A stretch of DNA of 31,152 nt, taken from the NCBI GenBank assembly GCA_035530375.1, contig DATKUY010000034.1, positions 1 to 31,152 of the forward strand, written 5' to 3'. This document shows positions 25,543 to 31,152 of this stretch, piece by piece. The position numbers and the translations under genes are program-made. Position 1 is the first letter of the stretch. Each line of letters begins with the position of its first letter. The notes under the pieces were generated by a model. The model was not told where the DNA came from. It did no database searches and worked only from the letters and a program-made list of their open reading frames with translations. This DNA is from Sulfuricella sp035530375. Its GTDB lineage: Bacteria > Pseudomonadota > Gammaproteobacteria > Burkholderiales > Sulfuricellaceae.

Positions 25543-26511
25543 ATGCACAATAACCCGCAACTGAACAAAAACGGCGAACTGCAGCACCTGCTCTCCATCG
25601 AGGGGCTGCGGGCAGCCACATTGCGGCACATCCTCGATACCGCGGAATCCTTTCTCGGCGTCGCCGAACGCGAGGTGAAAAAGGTGCCGCTGCTGCGCGG
25701 GAAGGCGATCTTCAACCTGTTTTTCGAGCCCAGTACCCGCACCCGCACCACGTTCGAGATTGCGGCCAAGCGACTGTCCGCCGATGTCATCAACCTGAAT
25801 GTCGGCACCTCCTCGCAATCCAAGGGCGAAACCCTGCTGGATACGGTCGACAACCTGGCTGCGATGCAGGCCGACATGTTCGTCGTGCGCCACAGCCAGT
25901 CCGGCGCGGCGCACCTGATTGCGCGCCATGCGGCGCCGCACATTCATGTCGTCAACGCCGGCGATGGCCGCCATGCCCACCCCACCCAGGCACTGCTGGA
26001 CATGTTCACCATCCGCCACTACAAGAAGGATCTGACCCGGCTGCGCGTGGCGATCGTCGGCGACATGCTGCATTCGCGCGTGGCGCGCTCGCAGATTCAC
26101 GCCCTGACCACGCTGGGCGTGCCGGAAGTGCGCGTGATCGCGCCCAAGACGCTGATTCCCACCTGCGCCGAGCGGATGGGGGTGCAGATTTACCACGACA
26201 TGGCGAAGGGGCTGAAGGACGTCGACGTGATCATCATGCTGCGCCTGCAGAGCGAGCGCATGCGCGGCGCGCTGCTGCCCTCTTCCCAGGAATACTTCAA
26301 GTACTACGGCCTGACCGCGGAAAAGCTCGCGCTGGCGCGCCCCGACGCGATCGTGATGCACCCCGGCCCGATGAACCGCGGCGTGGAAATCGAGTCCTCC
26401 GTCGCCGACGGCGTACAGTCGGTGATCCTGTCCCAAGTGACGTTCGGCATCGCGGTGAGGATGGCGGTGATGAGCATCCTGATGGGCAACGAGGCGGGGG
26501 GCGGAGCATGA
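25543..26511 (+). CDS. pyrB: Aspartate carbamoyltransferase catalytic subunit
   Basis: Enzyme of 322 residues that joins carbamoyl phosphate and aspartate in the first committed pyrimidine step. The carbamoyl-phosphate motif FEPSTRTRTTFE is at 61-72 and HAHPTQALLDMF follows in the middle, with the aspartate-side sequences LRLQSERMRGALLPSSQEYF and VMHPGPMNRGVEI near the end. The N-terminal extension (NPQLNKNGELQHLLSIEG) is of the class found in Pseudomonas-type enzymes, whose PyrB works with a non-catalytic dihydroorotase. That partner is the next gene, overlapping by ATGA. An AAGGA run lies about 12 bases before the start. Confidence 0.97.
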   Translation: MHNNPQLNKNGELQHLLSIEGLRAATLRHILDTAESFLGVAEREVKKVPLLRGKAIFNLFFEPSTRTRTTFEIAAKRLSADVINLNVGTSSQSKGETLLDTVDNLAAMQADMFVVRHSQSGAAHLIARHAAPHIHVVNAGDGRHAHPTQALLDMFTIRHYKKDLTRLRVAIVGDMLHSRVARSQIHALTTLGVPEVRVIAPKTLIPTCAERMGVQIYHDMAKGLKDVDVIIMLRLQSERMRGALLPSSQEYFKYYGLTAEKLALARPDAIVMHPGPMNRGVEIESSVADGVQSVILSQVTFGIAVRMAVMSILMGNEAGGGA

Positions 26512-27788
26512 AAATTCATATCAGGAACGGTCGGCTGGTCGATCCGAAAAACCACATCGACGCCCAGCGCGATGTCTTCATTGCGGCTGGCAAAGTGGTC
26601 GCGGTCGGCGCCATGCCGGAAGGGTTCCACGCCAACCGCGTGATCGACGCCGCCGGCCTTGTGATCTGCCCCGGCCTGGTGGATTTGTCCGCACGCCTGC
26701 GCGAGCCGGGCTACGAATACAAGGCCACGCTCGAATCCGAAATGCTGGCGGCGGTGGCGGGCGGCGTCACCAGCCTGGTCTGCCCGCCCGACACCGACCC
26801 GCCGCTGGACGAGCCGGGCCTGGTGGAAATGCTCAAGCACCGCGCCAGGAGCCTGAACCAGGCGCGGGTTTATCCGCTCGGCGCGTTGACCCAGAAACTG
26901 GCGGGCGAGCGCCTGACCGAAATGGCGGAGCTGCACGACGCCGGTTGCATCGGTTTCTCCCATGCCGACATGCCGCTTTCCGACACCCTGGTGCTGATGC
27001 GCGCCATGCAGTATGCCGCCACCTTCGGCTTCACCGTCTGGCTAAGACCGCAGGACGCCTATCTCGCCAGGGACGGCGTCGCCCATGATGGCGAAGTGGC
27101 AAGCCGGCTGGGGCTGCCGGCCATCCCGTCCTGCGCCGAATCGATCGCGCTGTCGGCGATTCTCGCCCTTGCCCGCGAAACTGGCGCACGCATCCACATC
27201 TGCCGTCTTTCCAGCCGCGAAGGTATCGCCCTGATCCGCGCCGCCAAAGCGGAAGGCTTGCCGGTCACCTGCGACATCGCGGTGCATCACGCCCACCTCA
27301 GCGAAATGGACATCGGCTTCTTCGATTCCAACTGCCACCTGATGCCGCCGCTGCGCAGCCAGCGCGACCGCGATGCGCTGCGCGAAGCGCTGGTTGACGG
27401 CACCGTGGACGCCATCTGCTCCGACCATGCGCCGGTGGACGACGACGCCAAGCTGCTGCCCTTCGCCGAAGCCGAAGCCGGCGCCACCGGCCTGGAACTG
27501 CTGCTGCCGCTGACGCTGAAATGGGCGAAGGAAACCGGGGTATCCCTGTCCGATGCCATCGCCAAGGTCACCGCCGAACCTACACGGATTCTGGCCTTGA
27601 ACAACGGCCACCTGGGGGCCGGACAGCCCGCCGATGTGTGCATCTTCGATCCGGAGCGGTACTGGAAGGTCGAGCCGCGCTCGCTCAAGAGCCAGGGGAG
27701 GAATACGCCGTTCTTGGGGTTGGAATTACAGGGGAAGGTCAGGTATACGTTGGTGGAGGGGCATGTGGTTTATGAGGGTTTGGCTTAA
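26508..27788 (+). CDS. pyrX: Non-catalytic dihydroorotase-like partner of PyrB (PyrX/PyrC')
   Basis: Amidohydrolase-fold protein of 426 residues with dihydroorotase family sequence throughout, e.g. GLVDLSARLREPG (56-68), GGVTSLVCPPDTDPP and CSDHAPVDDDAK. The metal-binding His-x-His that normally follows VDL (VDLHxHLREPG) is replaced by Ser61 and Arg63, so zinc cannot bind as in active enzymes. Such inactive paralogues in Pseudomonas (PyrC') are needed to assemble the dodecameric aspartate carbamoyltransferase. The 4-base overlap with pyrB supports a stoichiometric complex. A catalytic dihydroorotase must be elsewhere in the genome. It is often mis-annotated as pyrC. No terminator is evident after the stop. 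Confidence 0.9.
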   Translation: MKIHIRNGRLVDPKNHIDAQRDVFIAAGKVVAVGAMPEGFHANRVIDAAGLVICPGLVDLSARLREPGYEYKATLESEMLAAVAGGVTSLVCPPDTDPPLDEPGLVEMLKHRARSLNQARVYPLGALTQKLAGERLTEMAELHDAGCIGFSHADMPLSDTLVLMRAMQYAATFGFTVWLRPQDAYLARDGVAHDGEVASRLGLPAIPSCAESIALSAILALARETGARIHICRLSSREGIALIRAAKAEGLPVTCDIAVHHAHLSEMDIGFFDSNCHLMPPLRSQRDRDALREALVDGTVDAICSDHAPVDDDAKLLPFAEAEAGATGLELLLPLTLKWAKETGVSLSDAIAKVTAEPTRILALNNGHLGAGQPADVCIFDPERYWKVEPRSLKSQGRNTPFLGLELQGKVRYTLVEGHVVYEGLA

Positions 27789-27855
27789 CGCCGCGCGTGA
27801 GAAGTGCACATTTGTAGCGCACACTACGCGAGAAAAAGAGACCATCCCAAGACTT

Positions 27856-28803
27856 TCAGTTCTTGACCACACACAACTGCGATTTGGTTACTGGCCACAG
27901 CCGCAATTCATGGTTGCGAAAAATCTTGATCGGCGAATCCACTTTCTTGTTGGCACTCTCCTTGATGCCGCCAGACTCCCAGAGTCCAAACGCCAATACA
28001 TTTTGGCCGACTTCGTAAGACTGAAATGCATTAAGATCAGGCGACCAAATAGAAAAACTGGCGGTATCCAAAATATCGGCTTGGTCGGTTTTGCGAGAGG
28101 GGCGGGCCAAGTTAAGTACGGCGAACTTGCCGGTTCGGCCATTGACGATGTTATTTGCCTTCACCGCTCCTTTGACAGCAATCGGCACCTGCACCGTGGC
28201 TTGGCTCACTTGAGAGAAGCACCTGAAATAGTCGTCATCCTCAAAGTAGAAATCGCTCCACGGCAGGTGCACACCATCGAACACAAGCTGTAGCACGTCT
28301 TCAATTTCAGAGTGTTCGAAACAGGCGGCACGCACCTTTAATACACGTTGTGCGCTGTTAATGTAAGCCCCGAGCCGCTTCTTTGCTTCAAGATAAATCT
28401 TTTCGGCGGTGCCTGCGACAGTTTCAGAATTCGGATCCTTTTTTTTCTTGGCCAGTTCCCGCAGCTGTTCGACGGCTTTTTTTACGGCCAGTAGCCGCAA
28501 CTCATAGCGATTATCCTGAAGCGCCGCGAAGATATCCCCCTCGGATTCCTTGGCGATAACAGTAACTTGACCATAGACGTTGTATCGGCAAGTAGTGCTG
28601 TGCTTATACCCATTATGCAGCCGGAAAAATGGCTCGACGGCGACGATGTCTTCCCCTACCTGTCGAGTGAAAGCATTGACGAACAGTACCAACGCTTCAC
28701 AATACTCACACTGCAACGGCTTATGATATTGCTGCTGCTCGGCCATGCTGATTGTGATGCGAGTATCGTTTGCATCATGGGCTGCAGGCATTTTCGAAGC
28801 CAT
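27856..28803 (-). CDS. Orphan protein with CxxC/HxxxC zinc-finger-like N-terminus, unknown function
   Basis: Protein of 315 residues that I do not recognise. The ATG at 28803 has an AAAGGGG ribosome site 10-11 bases before it. Near the N-terminus a possible zinc site is formed by Cys32 and Cys35 (CEYC) with His68 and Cys72 (HNGYKHSTTC), a layout reminiscent of N-terminal fingers in CoiA-like and some defence or mobile-element proteins, but no nuclease motif is evident. A charged helical part follows (about 90-160, KKAVEQLRELAKKKKD), then a beta-rich C-terminal half. No signal peptide or membrane helix is seen. Its base composition differs from its neighbours: 28381-28440 has 27 G/C of 60 against 48 of 60 at 29881-29940. 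It is convergent with pyrX and has its own promoter, suggesting a horizontally acquired cargo gene. Confidence 0.85.
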   Translation of the reverse strand: MASKMPAAHDANDTRITISMAEQQQYHKPLQCEYCEALVLFVNAFTRQVGEDIVAVEPFFRLHNGYKHSTTCRYNVYGQVTVIAKESEGDIFAALQDNRYELRLLAVKKAVEQLRELAKKKKDPNSETVAGTAEKIYLEAKKRLGAYINSAQRVLKVRAACFEHSEIEDVLQLVFDGVHLPWSDFYFEDDDYFRCFSQVSQATVQVPIAVKGAVKANNIVNGRTGKFAVLNLARPSRKTDQADILDTASFSIWSPDLNAFQSYEVGQNVLAFGLWESGGIKESANKKVDSPIKIFRNHELRLWPVTKSQLCVVKN

Positions 28804-28942
28804 GATGAGTACCCCTTTAATGGAAAAATTATGGTCAAAATCGGTTAATCCAGCATTCCCTGAAACAGAGAAAATAAGGGCAGACTCGATTAATTTTGTA
28901 TCGCGATGTTGCCCCTGCTGTGAGTTTTATGACAATTGAACC

Positions 28943-28971
28943 AATATAGATATTTGTTCTGGCTGTTACAA
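28943..28971 (-). promoter_or_regulatory. Sigma-70-type promoter of the orphan gene
   Basis: The minus strand has TTGTAA, a 17-base spacer and TATATT: four of six -35 positions, five of six -10 positions and ideal spacing. It starts transcription near 28936, giving a leader of about 130 bases before the ATG at 28803. The leader is AT-rich and I see no obvious riboswitch fold. Confidence 0.6.
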
Positions 28972-28992
28972 GCGGCGCTGGATTAAGATGGC

Positions 28993-30624
28993 TCAAGTAA
29001 TCACCGTCGGCGTATCCCGCCCCGTCCTCAATTTCAACTCCGACAACTCATTCGCAATCCCGATCAGCTCGGCGAGCGTCTGCTGCGCATCCAGATGGTG
29101 CTTTGCGGCGTCGGGCTCGAAGGCTTCCAGATAGATCCTTAGCGTCGCGCCTTCGGTGCCCGTGCCGGAAAGGCGGAAGACGATGCGCGAGCCGTCCGCG
29201 AAGCCGATGCGCAAGCCCTGTCCGGCGCTCACGCTGCCGTCGATGGGATCGGTATAGCTGAAGTCGTCGCAGAATTTCACTTGCCGGGCACCGAACTGTT
29301 TGCCCGGCAGTTCGGCAAACCGGCTTTTCAGGTGGGTCATCACACCGTTCGCCGCATCGCCCGGCAGGCCTTCGTAATCGTGGCGGGAATAAACGTTGCG
29401 GCCATATTCGGCCCAGTGGCTATAGACGATTTCCTCCACCGGCTGGCCGCGTTTCGCCAGGATGTTCAGCCAGAACAACACTGCCCACAGGCCGTCCTTT
29501 TCCCGCACATGGCTGGAGCCGGTGCCGAAGCTTTCTTCGCCGCACAGGGTGACCTTGCCCGCATCCATCAGATTGCCGAAAAATTTCCAGCCGGTAGGAG
29601 TCTCGTAGCAGGGGATGCCGAGCTTCGCGGCGACGCGGTCGACGGCTGCGCTGGTCGGCATGGAGCGCGCCACGCCGGCCAATCCGGCGGCATAGCCGGG
29701 TGCCAGTTTGGCATTGGCGGCGATCACGGCCAGGCTGTCGGACGGGGTGACGAAGAAGTGCCTCCCCAGGATCATGTTGCGGTCGCCGTCGCCGTCGGAA
29801 GCGGCGCCGAAATCCGGGGCGTTTGCCCCGTACATGATCTCCACCAGTTCATCGGCGTAAGTCAGGTTCGGGTCGGGATGGCCGCCGCCGAAATCGGGCA
29901 GCGGCACGCCGTTGATCACCGTGCCCGCCGGCGCGCCCAGGCGCCGCTCAAGAATTTCATGGCCATAGGGGCCGGTGACCGCATGCATGGCGTCGAAGCA
30001 CAGGCGAAAGCCGCCGCGGATCAGGGTTCGAATGGCGTCGAAATCGAACAGGGATTCCATCAGCTCGGCATAGTCCGCCACCGGGTCGATTACCTCCACC
30101 GCCATGCCGCCCAAGGCGAATTTACCCGTTTGATCGAGCGCCACGTCGGGCGCTTCGAAAATCCGGTAGCTCGCCAGCGCCTTGCTGCGCGCATAAATCG
30201 CTTCGGTGATTTTTTCCGGTGCGGGGCCGCCGTTGTCGGTGTTGTACTTGATGCCGAAGTCACCGTCCGGGCCGCCCGGATTGTGGCTGGCGGATAAAAT
30301 GATGCCGCCGTAGGTATGGTATTTGCGGATCACGCAGGATGCCGCCGGCGTCGACAGGATGCCGCCCTGGCCCACCAGCATCTTGCCGAAGCCGTTGGCC
30401 GCCGCCATTTTGACGATGACCTGGATCGCTTCCCGGTTGAAATAGCGCCCGTCACCGCCCAGCACCAGCGTGCTGCCTTGCGGGGCGGCAATGGTGTCGA
30501 AAATGGCCTGGACGAAATTTTCCAGGTAGTGCGGCGACTGGAACACCGCGACTTTCTTGCGCAGGCCGGAGGTGCCGGGTTTCTGGTCGGTGAACGGGGT
30601 GGTGGCGACGATTTTGATGGCCAT
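28993..30624 (-). CDS. pgm: Phosphoglucomutase, alpha-D-glucose-specific
   Basis: Enzyme of 543 residues that interconverts glucose 1-phosphate and glucose 6-phosphate, linking glycogen or polysaccharide synthesis to glycolysis. The opening VATTPFTDQKPGTSGLRKKV and the active-site loop SASHNPGG with the phospho-serine at 113 are of the PGM1-like class. The metal loop SDGDGDR is at 276-282 and the sugar loop GEESFGTGSSHVREKDG lies near the middle of the second half. The phosphate-binding loop RLSGTGTEGATLRIY is near the C-terminus. An AAGGAAAA ribosome site lies 4-5 bases before the ATG. It is preceded by the gamma-carbonic-anhydrase-like gene 35 bases upstream and probably shares its transcript. 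The hexose-6-phosphate mutarotase at 16438 would act on the same sugar pool. Confidence 0.97.
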   Translation of the reverse strand: MAIKIVATTPFTDQKPGTSGLRKKVAVFQSPHYLENFVQAIFDTIAAPQGSTLVLGGDGRYFNREAIQVIVKMAAANGFGKMLVGQGGILSTPAASCVIRKYHTYGGIILSASHNPGGPDGDFGIKYNTDNGGPAPEKITEAIYARSKALASYRIFEAPDVALDQTGKFALGGMAVEVIDPVADYAELMESLFDFDAIRTLIRGGFRLCFDAMHAVTGPYGHEILERRLGAPAGTVINGVPLPDFGGGHPDPNLTYADELVEIMYGANAPDFGAASDGDGDRNMILGRHFFVTPSDSLAVIAANAKLAPGYAAGLAGVARSMPTSAAVDRVAAKLGIPCYETPTGWKFFGNLMDAGKVTLCGEESFGTGSSHVREKDGLWAVLFWLNILAKRGQPVEEIVYSHWAEYGRNVYSRHDYEGLPGDAANGVMTHLKSRFAELPGKQFGARQVKFCDDFSYTDPIDGSVSAGQGLRIGFADGSRIVFRLSGTGTEGATLRIYLEAFEPDAAKHHLDAQQTLAELIGIANELSELKLRTGRDTPTVIT

Positions 30625-30659
30625 GATTTTCCTTGTTGGATCGAGCGGAATCGATTTTT

Positions 30660-31152
30660 CTAACCCTGGCGGTGGTTGTTCGCCAGCCTGACATAATGCG
30701 CCGCCGAGTAGGCGAAATGCGCCAGTTCTTCCCCGGTGAGCGCACGCAACAGCTTGGCGGGGCGGCCCAGATATAAATTGCCGCTTTCCAGCACTTTTCC
30801 TTCCGGCACCAGGCTGCCCGCGCCGAGCAGCACGCGCGGCTGCATGACGACTTTATCCATCACGATCGAACCCATGCCGATCAGGCATTCGTCGCCGATT
30901 TCGCAGCCGTGCAGGATCACGTTGTGGCCCACCGTGACCCGCTCGCCGATCAATAGCGCCGCGCCGCTATCGGGGTTGTCCGCGCGGCGATGGCTGACGT
31001 GCAGGGTACAGAGATCCTGGATGTTGGTCTCGTTGCCGATGCGGATAAGGTTGACGTCGCCGCGCACCACGGTGTTGCACCACACCGAGGCGCGCTCGCC
31101 GAGCGCCACGTCGCCGATGATCTGCGCGCTGGGGTGGATGTAGGCCGAAGCG
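30660..31152 (-). CDS. Gamma-carbonic-anhydrase-like hexapeptide protein (5' end outside window)
   Basis: Left-handed beta-helix protein of the YrdA/gamma-carbonic anhydrase group, forming trimers. The frame is open to the window edge, where it reads ASAYIHPSAQIIGDVALGE, so about 10-20 N-terminal residues are missing; the internal GTG at 31109 is not the start. Three likely zinc histidines are in TLHVSHR, VGHNV and ILHGCEIG. The hexapeptide turns (IGERVTV, IGDECLIGMGS) are clear, and the C-terminal helical part ends HYVRLANNHRQG. Most bacterial members have weak or no carbonic anhydrase activity, so the catalytic role is uncertain. It is co-directional with pgm, 35 bases away. Confidence 0.93.
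   Translation of the reverse strand, partial: ASAYIHPSAQIIGDVALGERASVWCNTVVRGDVNLIRIGNETNIQDLCTLHVSHRRADNPDSGAALLIGERVTVGHNVILHGCEIGDECLIGMGSIVMDKVVMQPRVLLGAGSLVPEGKVLESGNLYLGRPAKLLRALTGEELAHFAYSAAHYVRLANNHRQG

Noticed and set aside
25030..25545. PyrR-type attenuator upstream of pyrB
   Set aside because: Only six bases separate pyrR and pyrB and the genes before overlap; no leader with antiterminator/terminator hairpins is visible.
25042..26436. Minus-strand open frame (464 codons) opposite pyrR and pyrB
   Set aside because: It spans two well-identified plus-strand genes and has the usual composition of an antisense shadow.
27789..27834. Imperfect hairpin after pyrX (CGCGTG..GTGC with GCGCAC..ACGCG)
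   Set aside because: Pairing is interrupted and no T run follows on the plus or minus strand, so it is too weak to call a terminator.

Overview
The window is a gene-dense, mostly GC-rich chromosomal segment from a betaproteobacterium. The best fit is the Nitrosomonadales/Gallionellales-like group, inferred from the porin-glnK-amtB, ubiK-yifB and yqgE-ruvX-pyrR-pyrB-pyrX gene orders, Mpl (meso-DAP murein recycling) and a FimV-like envelope protein. The genus cannot be fixed by reading alone. I saw no tRNA, rRNA, CRISPR array, insertion sequence or prophage.

Layout. 1-2550 (minus): a putative porin, glnK and amtB (its 3' end lies outside the window), read from a near-consensus sigma-54 promoter with two NtrC-type sites upstream, hence a nitrogen-starvation operon. 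2785-4644 (plus): ubiK and yifB/comM. 4684-4771: an inverted repeat. 4828-9440 (minus): a compact five-gene run made of a diguanylate cyclase, an RsbT-RsbX kinase-phosphatase fusion, an RsbR-like STAS protein, an RsbS-like STAS protein with proline in the phospho-serine slot, and a PilU-type pilus ATPase. This is the most interesting part: it looks like a stressosome-like partner-switching switch tied to c-di-GMP and type IV pili. 9519-13676: a rhodanese and divergent metH. 13709-16263 (minus): two tandem degenerate HD-GYP paralogues of identical length with a strongly conserved 32-base leader.

16438-19677 (plus): hexose-6-phosphate mutarotase, an HDOD protein and mpl. 19674-20864 (minus): a FimV-like LysM protein without the cytoplasmic TPR part. 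20865-27788 (plus): an RNB ribonuclease carrying an in-frame palindromic repeat, a TonB-type protein, yqgE, ruvX (with a 7-base tandem repeat near its start), pyrR, pyrB and a non-catalytic dihydroorotase. 27856-28803 (minus): an AT-richer orphan gene of unknown function with its own promoter. 28993-31152 (minus): phosphoglucomutase and a gamma-carbonic-anhydrase-like protein cut by the window edge.

Together the window is mainly housekeeping (nitrogen, methionine, pyrimidine, murein and sugar metabolism). It is interleaved with an unusual number of signalling proteins linked to second messengers, surface behaviour and pili (GGDEF, STAS, two HD-GYP, HDOD, PilU, FimV-like). No intergenic gap exceeds 300 bases.
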